Assembly: GCF_002017865.1 (NCBI RefSeq)
Contig: NZ_MTJN01000002.1
Location: 2,294,001 to 2,358,000 of the forward strand
DNA length: 64,000 nucleotides
Direction of reading: 5' to 3'
Source: Rhodoferax fermentans
Lineage (GTDB): Bacteria > Pseudomonadota > Gammaproteobacteria > Burkholderiales > Burkholderiaceae_C
Of the stretch, positions 52,549 through 63,854 are shown one piece after another. The notes under the pieces are model-generated. The model searched no databases and had not been told where the DNA came from. It saw only the letters and a list, made by a program, of their open reading frames with translations. Position numbers and translations under genes: made by a program. The stretch's first letter is position 1. Each line of letters starts with the position of its first letter.

Positions 52549-53525
52549 ACCCCTCCATGCACAACAGCCACCCGCGCGTGGTCGCGGTGGCGCTGAACCC
52601 GGCGCTGGATCACACCCTGGAAGTCGACCAGCTGCGTCTGGGCGAAGTTAACCGCGCAGTGCGCATGCAGGTCGACGTGGGTGGCAAGGGCATCAATGTC
52701 GCCTCGTGCCTGGCTGACTTTGGTGTGGCTACCGCTGTGACCGGCCAGATCGGCCGTGACAATGCCGCCCAGTTCGAGACCCTGTTCCATGCCAAAGGCA
52801 TTGACAACCGCTTCTTCTACCTCGATGGCCTCACGCGCATCAACACCAAGCTGGTGGACAAACGCAGCGGGGATACCACCGACATCAACATGCCCGGGCC
52901 AACACTCGAGCCCGAGGCCATCCAGGCCTTGTTTGAGCGTTTGCTGGCGCGTATTGACGGCATGGTCAGCCCGGGCAGCTGGGTGGTTGCCTCGGGCAGC
53001 TTGCCACCCCAGTGGCCGGTAGACACCTACCAGCGCCTGATCACCCATGTCCACAGCCTGGGTGCCCATGTGCTGCTGGATGCCAGTGGCGCTGCCTTCA
53101 GCGCAGGCGTGGGCGCTGCGCCCGACATCATCAAGCCCAACCGGACCGAGCTGGCCGAGCTCATCGGGCAAACGCTGACCGACGCCAACTCGGTGGTGGC
53201 AGCTGCACGTGAACTGCTGGCCCGGCCCAACGCACCGGGCACGGTGGTGGTGTCCATGGGCGGCGACGGTGCGCTGTTTGTCAACCGCAAAGAGGCTTTG
53301 CTGGCGCACCCCATTCCGACCGAGCTGATCAGCACCGTGGGTGCGGGTGACGCCATGGTGGCCGGCATCGTTGCGGCACAGATCGCCGGGCTGGGCTTGT
53401 CTGACTGTGCCCGCCTGGCAACCGCGTTTGCGGCAGGCAAGCTGGCGCGGCTCGGGCCCCATCTGCCCGCACCGGACACCGTGCGGGCACTGGCCCAAAT
53501 GGTCCATATCAGTTCGTTCAGCTGA
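52545..53525 (+). CDS. fruK: 1-phosphofructokinase
   Basis: Phosphorylates fructose 1-phosphate to fructose 1,6-bisphosphate (326 aa, PfkB/ribokinase fold). [41 protein letters not shown], and the catalytic [17 protein letters not shown] with the base Asp. It overlaps fruB by four bases. About 15 residues longer than E. coli FruK, with an N-terminal extension of a few residues. Confidence 0.93.
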   Translation: MNPSMHNSHPRVVAVALNPALDHTLEVDQLRLGEVNRAVRMQVDVGGKGINVASCLADFGVATAVTGQIGRDNAAQFETLFHAKGIDNRFFYLDGLTRINTKLVDKRSGDTTDINMPGPTLEPEAIQALFERLLARIDGMVSPGSWVVASGSLPPQWPVDTYQRLITHVHSLGAHVLLDASGAAFSAGVGAAPDIIKPNRTELAELIGQTLTDANSVVAAARELLARPNAPGTVVVSMGGDGALFVNRKEALLAHPIPTELISTVGAGDAMVAGIVAAQIAGLGLSDCARLATAFAAGKLARLGPHLPAPDTVRALAQMVHISSFS

Positions 53526-53568
53526 ACCGGCTGACTCCCTTTCCCTCACTGACCCAAGGAAACAAACC

Positions 53569-55326
53569 ATGTCAAAAATAGTCGCAGTGACCGCTTGCCC
53601 GACCGGCATCGCTCACACCATCATGGCCGCCGAGGCCCTGCAACAAGCTGCTGACCGCACCGGTCACAGCTTGCGTGTGGAGACACAAGGCTCCGTCGGC
53701 ACCCGCAACACCCTGAGTGCCGAGGACATCGCCACCGCCGACGCGGTGATCATTGCCGCCGACACCCGTGTCGACACCGCACGTTTTGCGGGCAAATACA
53801 TGCTCGAAGTCAGCACTGTCGCCGCCATCCGTGATGCTGAGGCGGTGATCCGCCATGCCCTGGGCCAGGTCAACCCAGGCGCACAGACTGCCGCCGCCGC
53901 TGCACCCGCACGCGACCCGAGCCTGCCGCAAATTGTGGCCATCACCTCGTGCCCCACTGGCATCGCCCACACCTTCATGGCCGCCGAGGGCCTGGAGAGT
54001 GGCGCCAAAGCCAACAACTACAGCATCAAGGTCGAAACCCAGGGCTCGGTCGGTGCGCAAAACACGCTCACCGCCGCTGACGTGGCCAACGCCGAGATTG
54101 TGCTGATTGCTGCCGACACCAATGTCGACTTGAGCCGTTTTGCCGGCAAACGCATTTACGAGACCAGCACCAAAGCCGCCATCAAGGACGGTGCCCAGGT
54201 GGTGCGCACCGCCATGGTCGAAGCCAAGGCCGCCGCCCCCGCGACGGGTGTGGCCTATGCCGACCAGGTCAAGGCCGCCAAGGCGCAGCAAAGCGCCAGC
54301 CGCACTGGTGCCTACAAGCACTTGATGACCGGTGTGTCTTACATGATCCCGTTTGTGGTGGCCGGTGGTCTGTTGATCGCCCTGGGCTTTGCACTCGGTG
54401 GCATTTATGTCTACGAAGATGCCAACAAGGGCACACTGGCCTGGACCCTGTTCACGATTGGTGCCAAGAGCGGTTTTGCATTGATGGTGCCGATTTTGGC
54501 GGGCTTCATCGCGCACTCGATTGCCGACCGACCCGGTCTGGCACCGGGCATGATTGGCGGCATGATCGCCGCCTCGATTGGTGCCGGTTTTATTGGCGGT
54601 ATTGCGGCTGGCTTCCTGGCCGGTTACACCGTCAAGTTCCTCAACGACAAGATCCAGCTCGGGCGCAATCTGGACGGCCTCAAACCCGTGCTGATCCTGC
54701 CGCTGCTGGGCACTGCCATTGTGGGCTTGCTGATGTATTACGTGGTGGGTGAACCCGTCAGCCTGGTGCTGGCCGCAATCACCGCTTGGCTCAAAGGCCT
54801 GCAAGGCTCCAACGCGATCTTCCTTGGCTTGCTGCTGGGTTCGATGATGGCCTTTGACATGGGTGGCCCGGTCAACAAGGCTGCCTACGCTTTTGCCACT
54901 GGCCTGATCGCCAGCGAAGTTTATGCGCCGATGGCCGCTGTGATGGCCGCCGGTATGACTCCGCCCTTGGCGCTGGCCTTGGCCACCGTGTTGTTCAAGA
55001 ACCGTTTCACCGCCGACGAACGTGAAGCCGGCAAAGCCACCGCCGTGCTGGGCATCTCGTTCATCACCGAAGGCGCGATTCCGTTCGCTGCCAAGGACCC
55101 GCTGCGCGTGATCCCGGCGCTGATGATTGGCTCGGCCGTGGCTGGTGCCCTGTCGATGGTGATGGGCAGCGAGTTGCGTGTGCCTCACGGTGGCGTGTTT
55201 GTGCTGCCAATTCCCAATGCCGTGACCAACCTGGGCGCCTACCTGCTGGCCATCGTGGCCGGTACCGTGGTCAGTGCCCTGGCTTTGGCCGCCCTGAAGA
55301 AACCGCTGGCCGCTAACGCCGCTTAA
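53569..55326 (+). CDS. fruA: Fructose PTS EIIBC (duplicated EIIB)
   Basis: Membrane permease-phosphotransferase of 585 aa. Two EIIB-like domains come first, each with the phospho-cysteine motif: [11 protein letters not shown] (Cys10) and [11 protein letters not shown] (Cys128); then EIIC with about ten helices ([56 protein letters not shown]). In E. coli FruA the first domain lacks this motif, here both keep it. Start at 53569 follows AAGGA. It imports fructose as fructose 1-phosphate, using FruB and FruK. Confidence 0.94.
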   Translation: MSKIVAVTACPTGIAHTIMAAEALQQAADRTGHSLRVETQGSVGTRNTLSAEDIATADAVIIAADTRVDTARFAGKYMLEVSTVAAIRDAEAVIRHALGQVNPGAQTAAAAAPARDPSLPQIVAITSCPTGIAHTFMAAEGLESGAKANNYSIKVETQGSVGAQNTLTAADVANAEIVLIAADTNVDLSRFAGKRIYETSTKAAIKDGAQVVRTAMVEAKAAAPATGVAYADQVKAAKAQQSASRTGAYKHLMTGVSYMIPFVVAGGLLIALGFALGGIYVYEDANKGTLAWTLFTIGAKSGFALMVPILAGFIAHSIADRPGLAPGMIGGMIAASIGAGFIGGIAAGFLAGYTVKFLNDKIQLGRNLDGLKPVLILPLLGTAIVGLLMYYVVGEPVSLVLAAITAWLKGLQGSNAIFLGLLLGSMMAFDMGGPVNKAAYAFATGLIASEVYAPMAAVMAAGMTPPLALALATVLFKNRFTADEREAGKATAVLGISFITEGAIPFAAKDPLRVIPALMIGSAVAGALSMVMGSELRVPHGGVFVLPIPNAVTNLGAYLLAIVAGTVVSALALAALKKPLAANAA

Positions 55327-55345
55327 GCACCGCATCCCAAAAACA

Positions 55346-55384
55346 AGCCCCGCCGCGCTGCAGACCAGCGCGGCGGGGCTTTTT
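55346..55384. terminator. Strong terminator after fruA
   Basis: AGCCCCGCCGCGCTG (55346-55360) and CAGCGCGGCGGGGCT (55366-55380) form a perfect 15-bp stem around CAGAC, followed by Ts. Confidence 0.92.
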
Positions 55385-55409
55385 CATGCGTGTGTGACAG
55401 GGCAGCGTC

Positions 55410-55715
55410 TCAGTCGTCAGTCTGGTAAGCGTTCAGCACCCGTTGCGCCACCAGGTCCAGCGCGGGTTTGACGTTGCCTTGTTTGTCGGTCCAGGCCTTG
55501 GGCGTCAGGCTGCCAGACAGGGCCACCGAGTCACCATCACGCAACAACAGCAAGTCGCGGCAACACATCGCCTCAAAAGCAATCACGTTAACGATCAGGT
55601 GCTCACCATCCCCGGCTTGCGCGCGCACTTTGGCCACCACATAACGACTCTCCCCCTTGCCCAGACGCTGCTCCGGGTCTCCCAACAACTTGCCTGCAAT
55701 CAAACCGTCAATCAT
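55410..55715 (-). CDS. Single-stranded DNA-binding OB-fold protein (SSB-like)
   Basis: Short SSB paralogue of about 101 aa: MIDGLIAGKLLGDPEQRLG, VVAKVRAQAGDGEHLIVNVIAF, SVALSGSLTPKAWTDKQGN and ALDLVAQRVLNAY. Lacks the acidic C-terminal tip of true Ssb, so it is not the main replication SSB. Start at 55715 has GAGG upstream; the frame extends to 55739. Such small SSB-like genes occur singly in Burkholderiales. Role unknown. Confidence 0.78.
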   Translation of the reverse strand: MIDGLIAGKLLGDPEQRLGKGESRYVVAKVRAQAGDGEHLIVNVIAFEAMCCRDLLLLRDGDSVALSGSLTPKAWTDKQGNVKPALDLVAQRVLNAYQTDD

Positions 55716-55822
55716 CTGTAGCCACCTCAGAGCGTTCAAAAATGGGGTGGATGGTAGCCCTTGTCAGCCAGGGCCGGACATGACCTATAGTGCCGCTGCC
55801 TTTCACCCTCTGCCTCACACCC

Positions 55823-56245
55823 ATGCACCTCTGGCAACAACCCATCTCCGTCGCAGCCATCACCGCCCTGAGCGCCAACACCGCAGTCAGTCACTTGGGC
55901 ATTGAGTTTCTGGAAGTGGGTGAGGACTTCATCAGCGCCCGGGTGCCGGTCGATGCCCGCACACGCCAGCCGTTTGGGCTGTTGCACGGTGGGGTCAGTG
56001 TGGTGCTGGCCGAAACCCTGGGCTCGGTGGCGGCCAACTACGCCTGCCCGGTCGGCCACCAGGCGGTGGGGCTGGACATCAACGCCAACCACCTGCGCGG
56101 TGTCAGCAGCGGCTGGGTCACCGGCACAGCACGCCCGGTACACATTGGTCGCAGCACCCAGGTCTGGCAGGTCGAGTTGCGCAACGATGCGGGTGAACTG
56201 AGCTGTGTCTCACGCCTGACCATGGCGGTGCTGGCACCCAAATAG
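55823..56245 (+). CDS. Hotdog-fold acyl-CoA thioesterase, MenI/YdiI-like
   Basis: A 140-aa PaaI/MenI-type thioesterase. RQPFGLLHGGVSVVLAETLGS contains the catalytic Glu region; VGLDINANHLRGV and TARPVHIGRSTQVWQVEL align closely to E. coli YdiI. In E. coli it hydrolyses DHNA-CoA for menaquinone, but this organism group usually uses ubiquinone, so the true substrate may be another aroyl-CoA. Start at 55823 aligns with homologues. Confidence 0.85.
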   Translation: MHLWQQPISVAAITALSANTAVSHLGIEFLEVGEDFISARVPVDARTRQPFGLLHGGVSVVLAETLGSVAANYACPVGHQAVGLDINANHLRGVSSGWVTGTARPVHIGRSTQVWQVELRNDAGELSCVSRLTMAVLAPK

Positions 56246-56261
56246 CTTTACAAGGATTTTT

Positions 56262-56297
56262 GGCCTCTAGCCCTTATGGATAAAGGGCTAGCAGCTA
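56262..56297 (-). repeat. Intergenic AGCCCTT-type repeat, copy 7
   Basis: GGCCTCTAGCCCTTATGG then ATAAAGGGCTAGCAGCTA, same orientation as copy 5. Located between the thioesterase and katG 3' ends. Confidence 0.8.
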
Positions 56298-56364
56298 TTT
56301 ATTTCGCATCAACCAGAAACAAAGCCAACAGCGCAAGCCGCCTGAGCAGCTTGCGCTGTTTCTT

Positions 56365-58608
<2,244 letters not shown>

Positions 58609-58669
58609 TCAGCGGGATCGTTTTTGCAAATCATCGCGATAGCACGAACCCGCCCGCAGCGGGCCAGGC

Positions 58670-59788
58670 TCAACGCGGTCTGAGCCGCAGCAACATGCCC
58701 TGGGGGCTATCGGTCAGCAGATAGATCAGCCCGTCCGGGCCCTGGCGCACCGCGCGGATGCGTTCATCGAGCTGTTGCAGCAGCTTCTCTTCACGCAGCA
58801 CTTGGCCGCCCTGCAGCTCCAGCCGGGCCAGGTAGCGGAACTTCAGCGAGCCCACCAGCAAGCTGCCCTGCCAGGTCGTGCCGTACTGTGCGCTGGTGAC
58901 AAAGGCCAAGCCAGAGGGTGCCATCGATGGTGTCCACTGGTACAAGGGCTGCACCATGCCAGCCTTGGCCTGGATGCCCTGGCCAATCGGGCCGCCCCCG
59001 TATTGCTCGCCATAGGTGATGACCGGCCAACCGTAGTTTTGGCCCGGCAACAGGCGGTTGAGTTCATCCCCGCCTTGTGGGCCGTGTTCTGTGGTCCACA
59101 AAAGACCGTCCGGACCCCAGGCCGCACCTTGCATGTTGCGGTGGCCCCAGCTCCAGATTTCTGGCATCACCCCGGCACGGCCGCGCAGCGGGTTGTCAGC
59201 GGGGACGCTGCCATCTTTGTTCAGACGCACCACCTTGCCCAGGTGGTTGTCCAGGGTCTGGGCGTCCTGCATGTGGTGGTAACGATCACCGAGCGTGAGG
59301 AACAACTTGCCGTCCGGGCTTTCCACAATCCGGCAACCAAAATGGGCGCTGCCAGAGAGCTTGGGCTGTTGGCTGAAGATCACCTGGACCTTGTCCAGGC
59401 GGCGCTCGTCTTCAGACAGTCTGGCCGAGGCCAATGCGGTGGAGTTGAGTCTGCCGGTGGCGTCGGGCTCGGTGTAGCAGACATAGATGGTGCGGTTGCT
59501 GGTGAACTGGCTGTCGGCCAGTACATCCAGCAGCCCACCTTGGCCTGCCGCTTGGATCGGTGGCAGCCCGGTGATGGCGGGGCCCACCTGGCCCTGCAGC
59601 GTGACCACCCGCAGGCGCCCAGGTCGTTCAGTGACCAGCAGGCGCTGGGCGTCGATGAAACTCAACCCCCAAGGGTGTTCCAGGCCTTTAACCAGAATGT
59701 CTGGCTGTGGCTGCGCCCCGGCTACCTGGGCGTTGACACCCAGTGCGCCAAGGGCACTGCTCAGAATCCACACCAGATACTGTTTCAT
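58670..59788 (-). CDS. PQQ-type sugar dehydrogenase (aldose dehydrogenase-like)
   Basis: Secreted six-bladed beta-propeller protein of about 372 aa. Signal peptide LVWILSSALGALGVNAQVAGA; GLEHPWGLSFI, HFGCRIVESPDGKLFLTLGDR, HRNMQGAAWGPDGLLWTTEHGPQGGD (catalytic His and PQQ contacts) and NYGWPVITYG are family marks, as in E. coli YliI. It would oxidise aldoses in the periplasm if PQQ is available; no PQQ synthesis genes are in the window. Start at 59788 (ATG) preferred over 59830. Confidence 0.85.
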   Translation of the reverse strand: MKQYLVWILSSALGALGVNAQVAGAQPQPDILVKGLEHPWGLSFIDAQRLLVTERPGRLRVVTLQGQVGPAITGLPPIQAAGQGGLLDVLADSQFTSNRTIYVCYTEPDATGRLNSTALASARLSEDERRLDKVQVIFSQQPKLSGSAHFGCRIVESPDGKLFLTLGDRYHHMQDAQTLDNHLGKVVRLNKDGSVPADNPLRGRAGVMPEIWSWGHRNMQGAAWGPDGLLWTTEHGPQGGDELNRLLPGQNYGWPVITYGEQYGGGPIGQGIQAKAGMVQPLYQWTPSMAPSGLAFVTSAQYGTTWQGSLLVGSLKFRYLARLELQGGQVLREEKLLQQLDERIRAVRQGPDGLIYLLTDSPQGMLLRLRPR

Positions 59789-59938
59789 CGTCACCCATTC
59801 GTGTGCTGTTGCAAGCGTCCTGGTCGCCAACTCTGCCTGCGCAAAAGCGGCGCCGCCTAAATTGCATCACATGCTAACCAAGCGCGGCCAGGCATGCCAA
59901 ACGCCATATCCCCAAGCGGTGTTGGGGCATGGATAGCC

Positions 59939-60775
59939 TTAACCAGCGAAAGCGTAGCTGGATTTGCTGCGTTTGGCCTTGAACATGGCGTGGTCGGCGC
60001 TCTTGAGCAGGGCCTGGGCCGAGTCGCCGTGTTTGGGGTAGATCGCAATGCCGATGCTGGCCTGAACCACCAGGACACCCTGCGCCAGCTGGCAAGGGAC
60101 TTGGATGGCCTGGATGATTTTTTGCGCCACCCGCAACACGTCGCGCAGGTCGGCAAACTCGGCCAGCAGGTAAACAAACTCGTCACCCCCCAGGCGGCTG
60201 ACGGTGTCGGCTTGGCGTGTGGTCTCCTTGAGGCGGTCCGCGATGGTCTGCAACACCATATCACCCACATCGTGCCCATACACATCGTTGATCTGTTTGA
60301 ACTCATTGAGGTCCAAAAACATCACAGCCAGCGCCCGGTCATACCGTTTGGCCTGTGCCAGCCCCAGCGTCAGCCGGTTCTCAAACAGCGAGCGGTTGGG
60401 CAAACCCGTGAGCGGGTCGTGCAGAGAGGCGTGGCGTGCGGCTGCTTCGTCCAGAATCACGGCGGCCAGTTGTTCCTCCAGGTCGTAACGTGATTGCCAT
60501 TCGGTCTCCAGCGCCTCGTTCATCAGCGCCAGCTTGTCGGTGGCGTCTTGCACCTTGCTCTCCAGGATCTCGCTGTGCTGGATGGCGCTGTCAATGTTGG
60601 ACTGGCGGTTGGGTGCGTCAATCTCCTGCTTGAGCACCAGATTCACTGACGACAGCCCCTCGGCGAACTCCTCCATCAGCGTTTTCACATCCTCGGCATG
60701 GCCCATCAACTGGGTGAGCGATTCAAGCTGCTTGGCGGCAGCTGGACGTGGTTTCTGCGGTCGGCGGGAAGACAT
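59939..60775 (-). CDS. Diguanylate cyclase
   Basis: Cytosolic 278-aa protein. An N-terminal helical region (about 1-110, likely coiled coil) precedes a GGDEF domain with DPLTGLPNRSLFENRL, FLDLNEFKQINDVYGHDVGD and an intact SRLGGDEF. An RQAD inhibitory site five residues before GGDEF indicates product feedback. No membrane helix and no receiver domain, so the input signal is not visible. It should synthesise c-di-GMP, opposing the EAL protein at 29.3 kb. Confidence 0.9.
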   Translation of the reverse strand: MSSRRPQKPRPAAAKQLESLTQLMGHAEDVKTLMEEFAEGLSSVNLVLKQEIDAPNRQSNIDSAIQHSEILESKVQDATDKLALMNEALETEWQSRYDLEEQLAAVILDEAAARHASLHDPLTGLPNRSLFENRLTLGLAQAKRYDRALAVMFLDLNEFKQINDVYGHDVGDMVLQTIADRLKETTRQADTVSRLGGDEFVYLLAEFADLRDVLRVAQKIIQAIQVPCQLAQGVLVVQASIGIAIYPKHGDSAQALLKSADHAMFKAKRSKSSYAFAG

Positions 60776-60892
60776 GGGTGTTGCAGCATTTTGCTGTCTG
60801 GTAAAACGACCAAATTGCGCATGCTACCCAGCACCCGCCCGCTTGTTTGTGCGCTGTCACACGCAGCGTTCGCAGATCCAACCGTTGTGGCC

Positions 60893-61774
60893 TCAAGGGC
60901 TGGGCGGCTGTGTGGTGACCGCCCGGCGCGAGCCATAGGCATTGGCATACACCCAGGTGAATTCGGCACCAATCAGGAAAATCTGCGCCGAGTAGTAGAC
61001 CCACAGCAACACCACCACCAGCGAACCCGCCGCACCAAAGCCCGAGATCACCCCGCTGCGCCCGATGTACAGCCCAATCAAAAACTTGCCAAAGGTGAAC
61101 AAGGTGGCGGTGAACAGCGCGCCGGTCCAGACGTCTCGCCACTGCACCTGCACCCGTGGCATCACCTTGTAGATCAGCGCAAACATGGCGGCTACCAGCA
61201 AAAAGCTGCCCAAAGCATTGACCACCGCCGCCAACACCAGCCAGCCACCGAACACCGGCTGCAACCAGTTGCCCATGACACCCAACACCGCACTGGTCAC
61301 CAGGGAAACCATCAGCAGGAAACCAATCGCCAAAATCATGCCAAAAGACAGCAGCCGTGCCCGCACCAAGGCCAGCCAGCCACTGCTGGGCTGCTGCGCC
61401 GCCACGCGCCAGATGCGGTCCAGCGCGTCCTGCAATTCACCAAACACCGAGGTGGCGCCCACAAACAGCATCAGCAAGCCTAGTACGGTGGCCAGTGAGC
61501 CCTCCAGCGGCTTGTCGACACTGGCCAGCAAGTCCTGCACGGCTTTGGCACCGGCATCGCCCATCAAGCTGCTGAGCTGGTGCGCAATTTCACCGCGTGC
61601 CGCGTCTTCGCCAAACACCAGGCCCGCCACCGAGATCACGATCAGCAACAAGGGCGCCAGCGAAAACAGGGTGTAGTAGGCCAGCGCCGCGCCCATGCTG
61701 AGCGCGTAATCGGCCAGCCACGACTGCGCGGTCTGTGTGAGCAGACGCCAGAAGGCGCGGATATTCCAAGGCAC
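60893..61774 (-). CDS. YihY/BrkB-family membrane protein
   Basis: Polytopic inner-membrane protein of 293 aa with about six helices: ADYALSMGAALAYYTLFSLAPLLLIVIS, LATVLGLLMLFVGATSVFGELQDAL and FGAAGSLVVVLLWVYYSAQIFLIGAEFTWVYA are the family signatures (quoted in part: SLAPLLLIVIS, VYYSAQIFLIGAEFTWVYA). Despite early naming as ribonuclease BN, the family has no proven enzyme role; a transport function is likely. Ends near a low-content gap before the diguanylate cyclase. Confidence 0.85.
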   Translation of the reverse strand: MPWNIRAFWRLLTQTAQSWLADYALSMGAALAYYTLFSLAPLLLIVISVAGLVFGEDAARGEIAHQLSSLMGDAGAKAVQDLLASVDKPLEGSLATVLGLLMLFVGATSVFGELQDALDRIWRVAAQQPSSGWLALVRARLLSFGMILAIGFLLMVSLVTSAVLGVMGNWLQPVFGGWLVLAAVVNALGSFLLVAAMFALIYKVMPRVQVQWRDVWTGALFTATLFTFGKFLIGLYIGRSGVISGFGAAGSLVVVLLWVYYSAQIFLIGAEFTWVYANAYGSRRAVTTQPPSP

Positions 61775-61929
61775 CTCAGGCCACCCGGTGGTTCAAGCCG
61801 GGCACCGGGGTGTGGCAGGTTGGCAAACAAGGCATGGGTTTCCCCGGACAACAAAGAGGGCTCCGAGTATTCACTGCGGGGACCGGGTTGGCTGTTCGCC
61901 AGCGCACATGAATGCTGTGTGTTTTGCGA

Positions 61930-61973
61930 CTGACATTTGTTGAACTTCCTATACAATGCGAATCATTCTCATT
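61930..61973 (+). promoter_or_regulatory. Promoter with Fur box
   Basis: AATGCGAATCATTCTCATT (61955-61973) matches the Fur box pattern around AATCATT, and overlaps a likely -10, TATACAAT, at 61950. CTGACATTTG upstream may serve as -35 with short spacing. Iron repression of the downstream binding protein is expected. Confidence 0.72.
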
Positions 61974-61991
61974 TAATAGAAGGATGGCATT

Positions 61992-63095
61992 GTGATTTCA
62001 GGATGGAAGAAATGGGCGCCCATGTTGCTGGCGTTGGCTTTGGGGACAGCGTCCATGGCACAGGCGGCCACTCAGACGATCAAAGATGTGTTGGGTCGTG
62101 AGGTGAAGGTGGACCTGCCAGCCAAGCGTGTTCTTCTTGGTTTCTATTTTGAAGACTACATGGCCATCGGCGGTGAAAAGGCGTTTGACAAAGTGGTTGG
62201 TATCTCGCGCGACGCCTGGGAAGGGTGGCGCCCGGCCAACTGGGCTGTGTTCACCGCACACCGTCCGTCCTTGGCCAGTTTGCCCGATGTGGGTGAGGTC
62301 GAGGTCCAGACGTTTTCGGTAGAGAAGGTCCTGGCGCTCAAACCCGATGTGGTGGTGCTGGCGGACTGGCAATACAAGGGCTTGGGGCCGGATGTGAAAC
62401 GCCTTGAAGATGCCGGATTGCCTGTGGTGGTGGTGGACTACAACATGGAGTTGCAAGCCAACCACTACCTGAGTACCGTGTTGTTGGGGAAAATCGCCGG
62501 GGAAGACAAACGGGCGCAACAGATTGCCAATGAGTACAAAGCTGCGGTGGATCAGGTGCAGTCGCGTATTGCTGCTGCCAAGCTGCCCAAGCCCCGTCTG
62601 TACGTGGAATTTGGCAACAAAGGCCCGGCCGAGTACAGCTTCTCGTATGGCAAAGGCATGTGGGGTGCTTTGAGCACCTTGGCGGGGGGTGACAACATCG
62701 CAGCGCCTTTTGTGGAATGGTACGGGCCGATGAATCCCGAAAAGGTGCTGTCCGCCCAGCCGGAGGTGGTGTTCATCGCTGGCACCGAGGCCACCAAAAA
62801 CCCCTCGTCAATGCTGATCGGGCAGGGTGTGGAGCGTGCGGTGGCGCAACAGCGTTTGCTGGCTTTCACGCAGCGCAGTGGTTGGACCAACCTGCCAGCG
62901 GTCAAAAACAAGCGGGTGTACGGTGTTTACCAAGGGGCTTCGCGCACGGTGGCTGACTACGTCATGGTGCAGTTCATGGCCAAGGCGTTGTATCCCAGTC
63001 TGTTCAAGGACCTGGACCCCGAAGCCAACTATCTGGACTTTTACCGCCGCTACCTGCCTGTGGTGCCCAAGGGCACTTTCACTGTCGGCATGTAA
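61992..63095 (+). CDS. Iron-complex ABC transporter binding protein
   Basis: Periplasmic binding protein (367 aa) of the siderophore/haem/cobalamin class. Signal peptide PMLLALALGTASMAQAA; IKDVLGREVKVDLPAKRVLLGF, EKVLALKPDVVVLADWQ, GLPVVVVDYNM and VKNKRVYGVYQGA fit the fold. GTG start at 61992 with AAGGA upstream, directly after a Fur box. Normally a permease and ATPase follow; here only a broken ATPase tail remains, so uptake by this system alone is unlikely unless another permease partners with it. Confidence 0.85.
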   Translation: MISGWKKWAPMLLALALGTASMAQAATQTIKDVLGREVKVDLPAKRVLLGFYFEDYMAIGGEKAFDKVVGISRDAWEGWRPANWAVFTAHRPSLASLPDVGEVEVQTFSVEKVLALKPDVVVLADWQYKGLGPDVKRLEDAGLPVVVVDYNMELQANHYLSTVLLGKIAGEDKRAQQIANEYKAAVDQVQSRIAAAKLPKPRLYVEFGNKGPAEYSFSYGKGMWGALSTLAGGDNIAAPFVEWYGPMNPEKVLSAQPEVVFIAGTEATKNPSSMLIGQGVERAVAQQRLLAFTQRSGWTNLPAVKNKRVYGVYQGASRTVADYVMVQFMAKALYPSLFKDLDPEANYLDFYRRYLPVVPKGTFTVGM

Positions 63096-63118
63096 CCCAC
63101 CCTGGTCGGCACCTGCAT

Positions 63119-63396
63119 GCGCTCAGCGCCAAGCAGCTCATACTGAACATGTGCACCAGCAGACGCCCCACCAGCAGTGGGTAACATTGGTGGTGTTGCA
63201 TGACCTCAGTCTGGCGGCGCAGTCTGCCGATTGTCTGATTGTTCTGGCCGATGGCCAGTAGCAAGCCTTTGGCGCTCCCAAAGATGTTCTGGATGCAGAA
63301 CGGACTCGGCGCCTGTACGACCTGCCGGTGGCGATCCACCATGACCACCACCGCAAACCCTATACCCGAACCCTTCGACAAGACGGAACTGTTTGA
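63119..63396 (+). pseudogene. Remnant of an iron-complex ABC ATPase (FecE-like)
   Basis: Only the last third remains. LSAKQLIL reads from 63122, then a one-base loss near 63143 shifts to EHVHQQTPHQQWVTLVVLHD, followed by LSLAAQSADCLIVLADGQ and a TAG stop (63259), after which QAFGAPKDVLDAERTRRLYD continues in frame to TGA at 63394. The H-loop (VLHDL) and the family C-terminus are clear. No Walker A, signature or permease gene remain. Its TGA overlaps the ATG of the cupredoxin gene, a relic of a coupled operon. Confidence 0.8.
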
Positions 63397-63851
63397 TGAC
63401 TTTGTTGACTTCCCTTCGTAACTTGGGGCTGGCGATTGGCGCCAGCCTGGCTGTGAGTTGGCACGCGGCAGCGGCCGAGCATGTGGTACGTATGCTCAAT
63501 GCCAACGACAGTGGCAGCATGTTGTTTGAACCAGCTTTTGTGCGGGCCGAGGTTGGCGATACCGTGCGCTTTGAGCCCACCAATTCGGGGCACTATGTGC
63601 GCAGCTTGGCGCTGCCAGCGAGCGCCCGCCCGTTCAGCAGCCCGGAGGATGAGCCGTTCACCCTGAAACTGGATCACGAGGGGCTGTATTTCTACATGTG
63701 TCCGCCGCACCTGATGATGGGCATGGTGGGTTTGATACAGGCCGGTGCCCCGGTCAATCGGCAGGCCGTTGCCGAGTCAATGCTGGCCACCAAGGGGCGG
63801 ATGATGAGCAACAGCCAACGCGTCGATGTCTTGTTACAGCAGGTGAAGTAG
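63396..63851 (+). CDS. Pseudoazurin-like cupredoxin
   Basis: Periplasmic blue-copper protein of about 151 aa. Signal peptide GLAIGASLAVSWHAAAA; mature part EHVVRMLNANDSGSMLFEPAF, VRAEVGDTVRFEPTNSGHYV and LYFYMCPPHLMMGMVGL. Copper ligands His (SGHYV), Cys, His and Met (CPPHLMMGM) are all present. The C-terminal extension RQAVAESMLATKGRMMSN is as in pseudoazurins. It should carry electrons in the periplasm, for example to nitrite or nitrous oxide reductases, though none is in view. ATG start overlaps the preceding pseudogene stop. Confidence 0.85.
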   Translation: MTLLTSLRNLGLAIGASLAVSWHAAAAEHVVRMLNANDSGSMLFEPAFVRAEVGDTVRFEPTNSGHYVRSLALPASARPFSSPEDEPFTLKLDHEGLYFYMCPPHLMMGMVGLIQAGAPVNRQAVAESMLATKGRMMSNSQRVDVLLQQVK

Positions 63852-63854
63852 CGC

